A stretch of 64,000 nt of DNA from NCBI GenBank assembly GCA_033220425.1, contig CM065647.1, positions 5,518,001-5,582,000 on the forward strand, given 5' to 3'. Under the pieces are notes generated by a model that saw only the letters and a program-made list of their open reading frames with translations, searched no databases and was not told the DNA's origin. Shown here in pieces: positions 33,560 to 47,340 of this stretch; position 1 is the first letter of the stretch, and each line of letters opens with the position of its first letter. The translations under genes and the position numbers were made by a program. Origin of the DNA: Lepraria neglecta. Its lineage: Eukaryota; Ascomycota; Lecanoromycetes; Lecanorales; Stereocaulaceae.

Positions 33560-35540
33560 ATTTATAGATATATACTCGATATTATAGTAACTAGCTATAC
33601 TATAGCTAGTTACTCAAAAGATTATATTATTAGCGTTACAGCTAGTTTTGCGCTATTAGCAGGCCGTATAGCGATTAAGGTCTATATCCCATATCGATTA
33701 CGGACCGAGAAATCAGCCAAATTAGTAACTCGAGGTTACCGACAGCAGTATCTGCGACCTCAAATTGCTGCGCTAGGCGCCTATAATATTAGTATCAAAA
33801 GTTACTTTCGTGGACTAACGCTACTATTACGTATTTATTCCGGAATATAAAATATATATACTTAGATAGTATATCGACAATATTAGTAGATAAGAAGTCA
33901 TCCGAGTCGGATAGTTCGGATATATCCTCTACTATAGTAGATATATTCGAGTCGGATATCTTATCTAGAATTAATCTATAGGTAGTATTATCCGAGCTAG
34001 GCGATTTTAAAAGATAATACGATAATTATTTTCATATTTTATATTTAATAGCTATATATTCGATTATTTATAGCTTGATTCCGTTAGACTTCCTCCCGTC
34101 TAAGCTTTATACTCTATTAATCTATCCTCTATCCCCTCTATAGTATCCTTAGTAGTCTAGTCCTTAGGTTCTTCTCCTATTAGAATAATATTTAGATATA
34201 CTATTTTATCCTATATAATCTACCTCTCTACTAACCTACTCTACTCTTTAATATCTATAATATAATTCTCTTTCTAAAGACTCTTATCTATTTATAGGCC
34301 GGCCTCCTTCTATATACGCTCGAAGTTCTATATTAAAAATACCTAGATATCTATTATCTCCGCTAAATTATTACCGAAGGTAAGGAAAGCGAAAAAAACT
34401 ATCCTAGTTTCTAAACTCTAAATTAGTCTTATTAAGACCCTCCTCGGGAGATTATTCTTTAGCCTTAATTTTAGTATTAGCCGATAATATATACCTATAA
34501 TCGCTTCTTATATATACTATATATTCTTTATTATTTCTATACTCTTCTTCTTAGCCTATTATACTAGTATTATTTATTCCTATCTCCTCTAGAATACTCT
34601 AAAGGTCTAGTTAATTTTTCAGATCTTCTAGGGAATCCTTAAATATATTAGTAACTAGTAGTTAATAGTTTTTACTATATCTATTTATATAGTAGTAGTC
34701 TATTATTTAATAATAAAATAGTCCTATAACTATTCGCATTTTAATTTCACCTATATTATACTATACCTCTATTATATATTCGAATATAGCTTAAGGTATT
34801 ATTAGTATATAGGTTATTCTTCGAGTATTAGATTAACTTACTACTAACTAATATACTATTCTATCTCTTAATCCTACGGGAGCTATATTTATATTCTTCG
34901 AATATATAATAAAGCGCTATTATAACGAAAATAATAGTACTAGTAGATAAAGGTTTCTATAGATCTATACTCTTATACCTAAGTCTAATAGCGCTTATTC
35001 TATTAGAAAAAAACGCGATATAGATTTATTATAATTATTAGTACTAGAAAATAACCCTTATTTTAGACCTATTAGCTATATATTTCGTTCTCGTTTAGGA
35101 AAGAAGAATACTTATACCTTTCTCTAGATCCGCGAAAGTAAATTATATATTAAATAGTAGGTTCGATATATAATTCTTCCGGTCCTCGACTATTAAATAT
35201 AGCTATTCTACTACTATTTTAATAGTTAATCTTATTTTCCTTATTATAAAACTTCTGAATTCGCTTAGGCTATCTATAAACTACGAAGATATTAGCTATT
35301 ACGCGACGTTATATAAATAGGTAGGGGTTTAGGAGTAATAACCTTGCGAGCTTCTTTAGGAGTTAGTATATTATCTAAGATATCTAGATTACTAATAACT
35401 TAAGGCCCCTTCGTTCTTTAGAGCTTAGCCTTCTATTCTCTCTATATTCTTATTATAAAGTTACTTAGAGCTACTAGGTTATACTCTAGCTATAGTAATA
35501 GGCTATTAGTATTATTACCGCCTATAATCTTAGAGAGGAA
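33560..35540. repeat. Older degraded repeat 'Y', left part
   Basis: RIP-degraded sequence that the first complete gypsy copy entered: TATAG at 35541-35545 is repeated at 42278-42282. The part about 33,560-33,830 is less affected. No domain recognised on either strand. The right part continues at 42,283. Confidence 0.5.
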
Positions 35541-35545
35541 TATAG

Positions 35546-36027
35546 TATTAGGATTAGGAAATATAATTAGAGATGCGTCCAAGGAGCGTAGCGCCCGTTA
35601 TAGTCCGAGTCGGCGAATTAGTATCCGACTCGGATAGGACCCTGAAAGCTTGGCATGTTAAGCGATAAGCGCAGGGAGCGTAATAAGCGTAGTGCGATTA
35701 GTACGATCAAAGCGATTATAGATAATGAGCGCAATGAGCGCAATAAGCGCAGTACGATCAATGCGATCAGGAACGCTTGGCATGGATTCGTATATCTATA
35801 TATACGGAGCACTACTTACTACTTGGAGCATCGTGCTTAACTTACTATTCAATTGTTTACTATATACGATAGATCTCTTAGGCTAGGTACTAAATATATA
35901 TTATCTAATTATATACTAGACCCGCTTAGTATTATATTGAAGCCTACTTTATACTCTTATTAGCTATACCTCTATCCCTATTAAGAATCAATCTATAATA
36001 CGATACCGGAATATACGGTTTGTAACA
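35546..36027 (+). repeat. 5' LTR of gypsy copy 1
   Basis: 482 bp. Holds internal short direct repeats around AGCGCAATAAGCGCAGT and CGATCA. Its mate at 41796-42277 has the same length. Confidence 0.9.
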
Positions 36028-39000
36028 CTTTGAGTACCCTTAAGGATAAGTACTATACTAAGAGACCCTAGGGTATCTACCCTAAGCTCCTTAGGAGGGA
36101 GTAGATAATAATACCTAACTATTAATAAAGGACTTAGTAGATATATTAAGATAGCCTAGCTCGACTTATACTATAGAGAGAGAGATAAGCTTAAGGAATA
36201 GCTATCCTAGGTATTACTTTACTTAAAGTTTTAAGGAGACCTTATACCTATATAATAATATCTAACCTTCGCTATTACTTACTTATATAGAAGAGCCTAA
36301 AAGTAGGTTAATTCGTTTCTAAAGAAATATATAGAAGATAACGACGAGGACGGCGAAATCAAATAATAGATAGAGAGTATAGCTATATTTAGACTCGAAA
36401 TCTACTATATATTCGGTCTATTAAACGAAATTAATATAGTAATATAAACTATTTAGTACTTAACTTAGAAGAAGTCTATATTAGAATATTCGACTTAGTT
36501 TTAGTAGTATATAGTAAAGACTAACTAGGATAATAATATATTAATAGCTATATATTAGAGAGGTCTTAAGGATAATATTAAAGATGAACTTATAAGATCG
36601 GGGATTATTATTAATACCCTAGATAAGCTAATTAAGGAAGTAATCGAAATTAATAATAAGCTATTCGAAAAGACTATAGAAAAAAGGTACGATAGAGGAG
36701 TTAGCGGAATAGAACGCTCAAGCTTTTTTACTAAATCGAAGAGCTACTATCTAGGACACAAGGAATGTAACCCCTATAGATATATATCTATAGAACTAGA
36801 CTTTACGGAGAAGAAAGGAAAGTAAGCCTTTAGAGGACCTATAAGGGGCAAGAAGTAGTAAAGGGGCAAGAAAATACTAAAGTATTATAGCTATAGTAAA
36901 CCGGGCTACTTTACTAGAGACTACAAGTTAAAAAATATAGTATATCGATAGTAGCTAAATATACTAGAGAAAGTATATATCTAGGATAATATAGACGATA
37001 TATCTAAGGAGATTCTACTAGTATAGGATAAAGTTGAAGAAGATATTAGTTCCTAGTATAATAGGATAATATAAGAAGAACTCGATAAAGAATCCGAAAA
37101 TGGCGATAACGATTTTATAAGGAAATTTAATATACGTATTAGGGAATAATATAAAAACGACCTAAATACTAAAGACGATAGTAAGGCTTAAGAAGAAAAA
37201 TCTAAATAGGATTAGGAAGAGAGCGAAATAGACTAAGAGTAGGAAGAAGCCCTTAGCACGTTAGAAGCTAAGTAGGAAGAAATACGACTACTAAGGAAAG
37301 TAATACCTAAAACTACTATATCTAAGGAAGAAGAAGAAAGCTCTAAGGAATATATATAGCTAGACTATCGGATAGATTAGAATTACCGAGGTTATAAGAG
37401 TATACTATAGGAAGAATATATATCGCTTTACTACGTATAGTATAGTACGCCGAGGAATATAGCTAAGGGACTAATAAGAATACTACCCTATAGATATAGT
37501 TATTACTACGAATATCGGGAAAACGGATATCTATAGTACCTCGCGACGAAAAGGATTTACTAGTACTTCCTAGGACGCGATAAAGAATAGTTAAAGAGAG
37601 TTATTTATAAATTAAACTATGACCTAAGTACTAAAGAGTACTATTTAGTAGAATAGTATACCTATCTATACGATAACTACGAGAAGTATATATAGTTAAA
37701 GTTAAAGATAGGGTTCCTACTTCTATAAGCGGGAAAAGAGTAATCTCTTATAGCAGGGGTAGCTATAAGGAGATTAATATATTAACCCCTAAATAATATC
37801 TATATTCTACGCAATACGATATATATATAAAGATACTAGTAATTATTAATAGATAGCGGACCGTTGCGATAATAGATTCTAGAGCTACTAGAAACTTTAT
37901 TTCACGAGACTTAGTATAAATAACTAGATTACTAATATATAAAAACTACGATAGTACGACCTTTAGATAGCTAACGAGTTAATACTATTAATAGGAAAGG
38001 TAGACGAAGAGATATATTCGTTACCTATTATAATTTAGTACTACTATAAGGAGATTACCTTTAATATTATTAGGATAGCTACTTATTATATAATTTTAGG
38101 AATATCTTAGTTAAAGAAGTATAACCTAATAATCGATTAGGCTCGAGGAGTACTTAAGATAGATCGATCTGGAAATATTACTAGGATTGTACCTACGTAT
38201 CGATAGCGTTTAATAGTAGATAAGAAGTTGAACCGAAGACCGGTCGAGGTATATATTACCTTAGCTTCGAATAATAAGGACGATATCTAGTAGAGAGGGT
38301 CCGACTCTATAGTTACTAGTATAGATTAGCGAGATAATAAAGTGAGAGTAAAGAAAAGAGGAATCGATATACCCTCTATCCCTCGAGAGTATAATATATA
38401 GGCGTACTTATTCGAGAAAGAGACGAATATAAAAGTATTACCTAGGTACTAGCTATAGGATTATAAGATCGAACTCGAATCTAGTAAATAGCCAATATTT
38501 AGACCTATTTATATTTTTTTTAGAAAAGGAACTTAAAGTACTTTATAGGTATATTAACGAGAATCTAAAGAAAGAATTTATTCGGGAATCTAAATTACTA
38601 ATAGGTTATCCTATCCTCTTTGTACTAAAGAAGGATAGAAGCTTAAGACTATACGTCGACTATCGAAAGTTAAATAATATTACTATTAAGAATAGATATC
38701 TATTACTAAATATAGAGGAGCTATAGGATCGGCTCGGTAAGGTAAAAATATTTACTAAATTGGATCTTAGAGGCGTATATAACTTAATTTAGATAAAAGA
38801 AGGCGAAGAATAGAAGACTACCTTCCGAACAAGATATAGCTACTATAAGTATCTAGTAATACCGTTTAGACTTACTAACGTACTAGTAACCTGCTAAGTA
38901 TTTATTAATAATATTATACGAGTATATTTAGATCGAATAGCGATAGCGTACCTCGATAATATACTAATTTATTCTAAGAATAAGGAAGAATATATTCTAT

Positions 39001-41795
39001 ATATATAGGATATCCTTAGATATCTATTATAAATAGGACTTCTTAAACCGGAAAAGTACGAATTCTATAAGGAATTAGTAGAATTTCTAGGATTTATAGT
39101 TAGTATAAAAGGTATTAGTATAAGCCTAGAGAAGATTAAGGCTATTACTAAATAGCCTATACTATAGGACGTTAAAATAGTATAAAGTTTCTTGGGATTC
39201 GCTAATTTTAATAGGAAATTCATCGAGGGCTACTTAAAGAAAATACTACCTCTAATAGATATTACGAAGAAGGATATTAGATTTATATAGGGAAAAGACT
39301 AATATAAATTATTCGATATATTAAAGAAAGTATATATAGATCTACTAGTACTCTATACCTTTTAGGCTAATATACTAGCCCGTATTAAAATAGATACCTC
39401 GGATCTTATAATTAGAGTATATCTATATTAAATAAAAGACTAAAAGTAGTATCTAGTTACCTACTATTCAAGGAAGATATTAGTAGTAGAATAGAATTAT
39501 AATATATACGACAAGAAGCTACTTACTATAGTATATATATTATAGAACTAGCGAGTATACGTAGAAAGCTGCTCGAATATAACTATCTTTATAGATTATA
39601 AGAACCTTCTTAACTTTATAATAATAAAAGAGTTAAATAGAAGATAGGTTCGATAGTTAGAACTATTAGGTCAATATAAATTCAAGATAACCTATACCCT
39701 AGGAAAAGATAATAGTCGAGTAGATACCCTTAGTAGGCGATCGGACTATATAGAAGAAAAGAATATTACGGAATAACTAATCCTAAAAGAAGAAGCGGAC
39801 GGATCGTTAGTACTATACTAGATATTAGCTACGACCCTTCGTATATCGGGACCCGATACGACTAATAGAATCGTAAAGACCTATAATAACGATATATTTA
39901 TAATAGATCTAAGGAAGAATTAATAGGGTTTAGTATTGCTTAAATACTAGGATAAGACCTATTTACCTAATATATACGTTGAAGAAGTAATTAGAGATTA
40001 CTACGATAACCCTTTACAAGATCACTCTAGAGTATCCAAAATAATAGAACTCCTAGGACGAGGATACGCGGCGCCTAGACTTCGAGCGCGTGTTGAATAG
40101 TATATTAAAGAATATATCGAGTACTAGTAGAATAAAGCGGCACGATACGCCAAGTACGGACAAATATAGTTTATATCTATACTAGAGTTACTATAGGATA
40201 ACGTTATAATAGACTTTATAGTTAAATTACTACTATCGAAGGATCTAGCTACGTAAGATACCTTTAACTTAATTATAGTTATTATAGATAAGCTAAAGAA
40301 GTATATAATTATAATACTATTTAAGGAAACCTATAAAGTAGATTAATTAGCCTTCGTACTACTCGACAAGCTAATAAGGGATTATAGTATACCTAAGTCG
40401 ATAATATCCGATAGAGATAAGTTATTTACTTCTAACTACTAGAGAATATTTATAGTAGTAATTAGAATAAAACTTCGGATATTAATAGTATACTATCTAT
40501 AAACTAATAGATAGATAGAACGTATAAACTAAATAATAGAAGTATACTTAAGGTACTATATAAACTAGAAATAGGATAACTAGGTTTTACTACTTCTAAT
40601 AGCGTAACTAGCGTATAATAACAAAAGGTTAGATATAACGGGACTAATCCTATTCTTTACTAACTTTAGAAAGAATATAAATATATTTCTAGATCTAAGA
40701 AAAGGACCTAATATAGAAAAAGCCTTAGTAAAGATAAAGAGCTAAAGAATTTATATAAAGATATATAAAGATCTATCGAAAGCTTAAATAGTAAGTTAAG
40801 GGAATAGGTTAATAGGAAAAGAAAGAATATTCCTTAGCTAAAAGAAGGGGATAAAGTATATCTCCTAGCAAAGAATATAAGAATAACGAGACTAAGTAGG
40901 AAACTAGATTATATTAAGATCGGACTATTCTTAATTAAATAGTTAAAAGGATTAGTTAACTATAAACTCTAACTACTACCTGATACTAAAGTATATCCGG
41001 TATTTTATATCTTACTCTTAGAACTAGTAGACTCTAATACTCCGCTATAAGAAATATTCTATTATAATATTAAAGAAGAAATAGAGTATAAGGTTAAGAG
41101 GATCCTAGATAGGAAGAATTAATTCTACCTAGTTAAGTAGAAAGGGTATAATGAAACGGAGAATATCTAGGAACCTCTTAGGAACCTTATAGAGAACTAT
41201 AGAGAATATCTATAAGAGTTCTATTAGAGATAAGAGAAGACTAGTCGAAGCTCTCAAGGGTATCTGGCCCGTCGGGGAAGTCGAATCGTTCGGACGAGAC
41301 GTTAAATATTAGATTATTAGGAGCGCTTAGAGCGGACCTCTAGTCTTCCTCTAACTCCTTAATATTCTATATCTCCCGGTCTACTACCTTCCGCTTTTTA
41401 TCTTTAGTATATTTATACTATATCTAGAGATATATTAATTTAGTCTAAAGATATATAGTCTCTTCTATATAATAGGCCAGCTCTTCGCACGTAGTCTTTA
41501 GTTAGGCCTATACTTCCTTTTATTCTTTCTTAATACGACGTATCTTAAGGGGTAATACTATAAGGTCGTATTTTCTACTACTACCTATATAGTTAGAATA
41601 TCTATCGGACCCTATATCTATTAAGTACTATTTGCCGCTAGCGACGTATCGGGAACACGATCGTATTATAACCTCGGATAGCTTACTAGCCAGTTCCGTT
41701 CGGCGGACGGTCGGTTTATCTAAATATTTAGTATATCGGGGTAGTATAAAGGATAGATAGTTTCTCGGGACGAGAAATCTAGGAGAGGGAGCTAA

Positions 41796-42277
41796 TATTA
41801 CAATCAGGAAACATAATCAGGGATACGCTCAAGGAGCGTAGCGCCCGTTATAGTTCGAGTTAGCGAATTAGTATCCGACTCGGATAGGACCCTGAAAGCT
41901 TAGTATATTAAGCGATGAGCGTAGGGAGCGCAATAAGCGCAGTGCGATTAGTACGATCAAAGCGATTATAGATAATAAGCGCAATGAGCGCAATAAGCGC
42001 AGTGCGATCAATACGATCAGGAACGCTTGGCATGGATTCGTATATCTATATATACGGAGCACTACTTACTACTTGGAGCATCGTGCTTAACTTACTATTC
42101 AATTGTTTACTATATACGATAGATCTCTTAGGCTAGGTACTAAATATATATTATTTGATTATATACTAGACCCGCTTAGTATTACATTGAAGCCTACTTT
42201 ATACTCTTGTTGGCTATACCTCCATCCCTATTGAGAATCAATCCATAATACGATACCGGAACGCACGGTTCGTAATA
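41796..42277 (+). repeat. 3' LTR of gypsy copy 1
   Basis: 482 bp, ends CGTAATA (CGTAACA in the less altered form). Differences from the 5' LTR are mainly C/T and G/A, so the usual LTR clock cannot date the insertion. Confidence 0.9.
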
Positions 42278-42282
42278 TATAG

Positions 42283-44615
42283 GCTTTGTTGCGTAGAAAA
42301 TATATTAATATTCCCGTAAAGATTAGTATCTTTGCGCTTGGCGACGCCTAGAACTACCCTAAATAATAGGTCCCGTCGCCTCCTCCGTAGTTACCTCCTT
42401 ATAGTTATCTTTAGATTTAATATCTAATATATATATAGGTATAGATAACGAAGTTAATAATAGTCTAGGCCTTGTCTTTTTAGATAATAGAACTCGATTA
42501 TTAGGATTAGATAATTATCTCGTAGTCGCGGTACTAGAATTCGGCCGCTTACGCCGTGTAGGTAGTACGATACGGGTTAGCTATCGCTGCTTATATTATA
42601 CTAACTATAATAATTAGTTATTATAAAACCTATATACTAAGGTAAATATACTATTAATTCATCCTTCCGTCTACTAATTAGATTCTCTCTCGATTTTCGA
42701 TATTTCTTACTAGTAGATTTAAACTTATCAGTTATTATCTATTAGGGTATCTAGATAGGTTATCCGGTATACTAGCTATTCTACTCTATATATAAAGATA
42801 TTCGGTTTCGTTATTCCTATACTATCGGCTATTTCAGCTATATTTAATAAATACGCGTCTCTAATTTATTATTTACCGAGCTGTATAGGTAGTTCCTAGT
42901 ATCTATATTCCCTTAAGGACCTCGTTTTATTATATAGTTCTATATTATTTCCTTCTTTCTATATTAGTATATTAAATATACGCGTAACGTCGATAGGTAA
43001 CTTATAGTCTTCTTTTAGGTAATACTCGTATCGCTTTATAATATAGTATTGATTCTAGATATCGACGGCCGCGTCTATTTACGCTATATAGTCAATAGAT
43101 TATATCTATTATTATATACTAATTGTATTTATAATAGAGAAGTCTATCTTTTCTATCTCCTAAATATAGAGTTATCTAATAGACCGAATATAGAAATATA
43201 GGGAAGTTATACCCCTATAATAATAGTAGGTACTAGTCTCTTCGTAGGGCTAGTTATAGAGTTATTAGAAGATATTTCGATATCCTTAATACTAGTTATC
43301 TTTAAAGAGACCTCTTCTTCGCGTATTTTTTTTAGAGATATCCTTACTAAAGTTACTATTATACCTTTAATATTTCCTAGGCTCTACTACTCTATTATCC
43401 CCTTTAGTACTTCTCTTAGATTCTAGCTACTTTTCTTTAATAGCCTTAATCTATTAATATATTAATATTTATACCTTTCGCTTATTCGCTTTAGTCTCCT
43501 AGGCTTTTCTAGTAGCTACTAGTTATTCTCCCTTTATCTTAGCTATTATTAGAAGATCTCTATTATCTATCTAATATATATAAGGGTCTTTACTAGTAAT
43601 AAGATAGTATAAGGTATTAAGGAGTATAATCTACGATAATATAGCTAGTTATAGATAGCTAGATAGGCGAGGTTCTTAGAGGAAGAAGGCGAAGGTTTTT
43701 AGAAAGGGATAGGCTTCTTTAGCGTATTATTATTATATTATTTTAATTAATATAATATTAATATAAAATCGAGTTAGCTTAAAGACAATTAACTAAGTTA
43801 GATAGAAACTTAGCTGAGTTAGATAAAAGTCTATATAAGTTAAACGAAATTTTCCTACCTTTTCGAACAGGTTACTACTAGGACTATATCTCTAGCTATA
43901 GTTCCCTTATATATAATAAATATCGCTATTTCTTCTATATCCTCGACGACTATACGCTACCTCTACCCTATTAGCCCGGGACCTTAAGATCTTAGATACT
44001 ACCTACTCGAGTATCTATTAATAAATATATACGGAGCCGAATTTACTAGATTCGCTACAGTACGTTAATAATATATACTTTACTACTAGCTCTTAAGTTA
44101 TATAGGTAGGATATAGAGTTATATTATAAACTTAACCGATTGAATTAGTTCTTCGACTTAGTTAATAATAATTAGATATCTCCTTCCGTTTATAATATAT
44201 CCTATAAAGAAAATCTCTACTAGCGGATATATATTAAGCTGGTAGAACTATATCCTCTACGGCGGTAATAGTATTTAGATTTATTAGAGAAGACGAATCT
44301 AGGTTAGGAAAAGTAGCGGGTAGTATTAGCTAGGTCTTTATAGTAGGATTCTAGAATATAAATATTATATTAGTAATATTAAGTCGAATAGTATAGTTTC
44401 TCTATAGTCTCTAATTCGAATAATAGAGTCTACTATTTATAATATTTAAACTAGTCTTTAAATTTACTACTAGTAATACCTATAGATTAATTATATTATA
44501 TTATACCTACTTTTACTAAGAGCTTTCTATCTACCTATCTAGATAATAATTAAATTAAGATCCCTTTACCTTATCTAGAAATATACTATCTTTCTTCTAA
44601 TAATAGATTATAAGG
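42283..44615. repeat. Older degraded repeat 'Y', right part
   Basis: Continuation of the sequence split by gypsy copy 1. RIP-degraded, stops in all frames. Minus-strand pieces look coding-like in places (for example near 43,000) but match no domain I know. Confidence 0.45.
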
Positions 44616-44619
44616 ACTT

Positions 44620-45165
44620 TCGGAGCAATTCCGCACTTGTAGCCAATTAGAACAGCCCTTTAGAGCTATATTTCCTCTCTCGGCTAGCGCCTTCAACTAC
44701 CAAAACTTGAATCCGCTGCGCACTTCTTCGCAGTACTTCCCCGCGCCACATACATCGTATAATATCGAGATAATTCCATAAGTTTTGGAGTCAACTATTA
44801 GCTTGCTTGCGCATCAAGAATTTTTAGAATCGGCCTATTTGCGCAATAGTTATGAGCAAAAGAAGCGTTTTCGCCATGTTTTGCTGGCGAGCTCGGTGGC
44901 AAATGCCAAGCATTGAGCTTGGCACCCCCGGACCTAGAACATCAAAAGTTGAATGCGCACCGCAACTTCTTCGCAGTGATACCCCGCGCTATATACGTTA
45001 TATAATATCGAGATAATTTGATAAGTTTTGGAACCAAGCATGCGCTTTCCAACGCGGTTCGAATTTTGAAGTTTGGTAAAGATTTGGCTAAGGAAAGCTT
45101 AAAAAATATGTTTTTGCCTGCGGAGTTCCCTAAAGCTGCCCCCCGCAGCCACCCCCGAAGTACTA
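44620..45165. other. Less AT-rich island with an internal 91-bp direct repeat
   Basis: CpA and TpG are frequent again over about 550 bp. It contains two copies of a roughly 91-bp unit, about 44,700-44,790 and 44,941-45,031; shared words include CACTTCTTCGCAGT/AACTTCTTCGCAGT, CCCCGCGC, TATAATATCGAGATAATT and ATAAGTTTTGGA. No ORF or terminal repeats recognised. It may be a single-copy remnant or an unrelated late insertion. Confidence 0.6.
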
Positions 45166-45312
45166 ATATACTAAATCCTTAATAACCTTTACCCTATTAG
45201 GATTAGAGCTTAGCTTTATATATATAAAATATACTATAAATATATAACTTTCTAATACCGCCTAAACTTTCTAAATTGGGTATAAAATAAGCGGGATATA
45301 GCCGTTTTTACG

Positions 45313-45333
45313 GTAATCTTCTGTGAAGATTAC
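45313..45333. other. Perfect short hairpin
   Basis: GTAATCTTC, a 3-nt loop TGT, then GAAGATTAC. It lies about 65 bp left of where homology between the two 'X' repeat copies begins. Could be an element end; not assigned. Confidence 0.4.
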
Positions 45334-45377
45334 GGGCACTTACTTGTACTTATACACCTTCTATCTTTACTATTACT

Positions 45378-47340
45378 ACCGAATAACCCGTCTATAGTAT
45401 TAAATCCTATAGTACTTTATCTAGTCTATATCTATATTTACGCTTCTAGAGGTATAGATAAGGGTAATATCGGTTTTAAGAACTTAGTTCGTAGGGGGAA
45501 CAAAGTTATAATAGTTATCTCCTTGGTATATCTATACGAATAATTTATCTTATTTCCTAGAAGGTAAAGCTAAGCTACGCTATAGTTATTTATTAGGATA
45601 ATACCTTTTAAACTACTAGAGTAAGGTTAGTATAAAGCTAAGGCGAAATAGCGGAAGAGCTATAGACCTACTATCGCCAGAATATATATAGTAGTAGATA
45701 GCTTAGTAATTATAGATAGTTATTGCGGTCTTCTAACGATATCCTCTCTTAGTTTAACGATGAAATCCTTTAATATAACTAACTTCGGACTATTATTAAC
45801 AAAATATTCGATATAATAGATATAGATACTAGCTAGCGGGTATTTAGTCTAGTCTTCTCTTAGATTAGCTAACTCTATAAAGTTTGTATAACCCTCGCCG
45901 CCGTTATATAAATCCCTCCCTTCGAGCTCGTTAGTATATAGAGATAGATTATTAAGCTAAGCGAATCCTAGAAGGCTTAGGACTATAGTAGCGGCGTATA
46001 GTTTATATATACGTTTAAAGTAGTTAGTAGTCATTAGCGCAGGTATCTCCTTGCTAGCCTTATAAGCAATTATATATTATCTAGTATATTTTACTTTCGC
46101 TTCGTTTTAGATCCTTTAATCCTTAGTGTAAAGAGCTATATTTTATACTAGCGAAGGTAGATATATAATATAACGAATCTTATCGGGAGATAGTTATACT
46201 AGATCGATAGTCCTAGAGATATCTTAAGTATATAGCGTTCGCTTTATATCGATTATCTTCGTCTACTATTATAACTAATTATCTACTACTTTCGCTAGTA
46301 TAATAGTAAGAATAATACCTAACTTCGCTGCGCTAATATTCCGGGCGGCGCTATTCTTGATATATAGATAACTAATATTCTATTTATAAGCCGATAGATA
46401 TATATCGTAATAACTCTATAGCTTTAATCTCTTTAGTAAGAGATACTTATTATAATAAGGCGACGTTTCGAATTATTAGATAATTTTATATATATAGATT
46501 TCGATCTAGATAGAGTCGGATATTAGTATTGCCCGAGTCGAATATCTATATTATTCGAGTCGACTAGAGTTCTTAATAGAAGTAATAATTTAGTTTAGAT
46601 ATCCCTAAACTAGAATCTCGTCTATAGATAGCTCCCTTCTATTAGAAAGCCTGCTATCTTATCTAAGCCGCGTAGTATAGCTAATAAATAAACGGTATAA
46701 TCTTCTTTATTTTACCGTTAGGGGCTATAATAGATAATAACCTACGGAGGTTTCGTATATTCTATATAGACTGGTTTCCCTTCTATAGCTAAAATAATAA
46801 CTCTATATACTACTATATTTTCTGAGACTATTATAGATAGTCCTCTACCTTAGTTATATTAATACTAGAGTAGTATTTAGTAGCGAGTAAATAATAAGGT
46901 AGAGGTTAAAGTACTTATATCCTATCGCGATCCTTCTATTCTAATACCTCTAGATCTTTCGTAGCTACTCTAGCTACTACTACCCTACCTATCTCGATAT
47001 TATATAACTTTAGAACCCTACTATTATAGGCTTTACTAATCTTTAACGCCTTCTCCTTATCCTCTTCTATAGTATCCCCTTCCTCCTCTTACTCCTTCTC
47101 TTCCTAATTACTAGTATAGCTACTATTATTTATATCGGAATAGATAAGTATAGGATTATTTAGAGGCCGGGTAGGAAATACTAGTAGGCTTACTTAATTA
47201 AGGGGGAGAATTTATAAAGCTTTAGGGCGAGGGGTTTAGTAGGAGAGGTAATAGAGTCTTCGCGTAGAGGATTCTATATATTATAGGTTATATTCTTAGG
47301 TTATACTATAAGAGAAGAATATCTAGCCTAATAAGGTTAT
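45378..47340 (-). repeat. Degraded repeat 'X', copy 1 (internally deleted)
   Basis: Homologous over its length to copy 2 (about 49,247-49,307 plus 53,862-56,480); shared landmarks include AGTAAGGTTAGTATAA and the long match around 46,800-46,960 / 55,930-56,080. Coding-like minus-strand sequence is shared between copies, so X probably carried a minus-strand gene, which I cannot identify. Copy 1 lacks about 700 bp present in copy 2 near 54,640-55,320. It keeps the unoccupied insertion site of the DIRS-class element at 45,438/45,439. Confidence 0.6.

Larger units (their letters stand above)
35546..42277 (+). mobile_element. Ty3/gypsy chromovirus fossil, copy 1, full-length in outline
   Basis: 6,732 bp with 482-bp LTRs at 35546-36027 and 41796-42277 and a 5-bp target duplication TATAG (35541-35545, 42278-42282). 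The LTR ends are inverted (TGTTACG-type start, CGTAACA-type end, partly RIP-changed). Internal order on the + strand: gag with a CCHC zinc-knuckle relic (about 36,880-36,925), aspartic protease region (about 37,830-38,100), reverse transcriptase (about 38,490-39,300, with the YLDx-type box near 38,950), RNase H (to about 39,750), integrase (about 39,970-40,800) and a C-terminal chromodomain relic (about 41,080-41,230). A purine tract (about 41,780-41,792) precedes the 3' LTR. No primer-binding site recognised. Broken by a very large number of changes, in line with RIP. Confidence 0.9.

Noticed and set aside
35640-35780. CRISPR-like look of the repeated GAGCGCAATAAGCGC units
   Set aside because: Units are irregular, lie inside an LTR, and the genome is fungal.
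35618-35840. Open frames on both strands inside the LTRs (also 41868-42062, 57397-57585, 63586-63774)
   Set aside because: They come from short internal repeats of the LTR with no stops; the same frames recur in each LTR copy.
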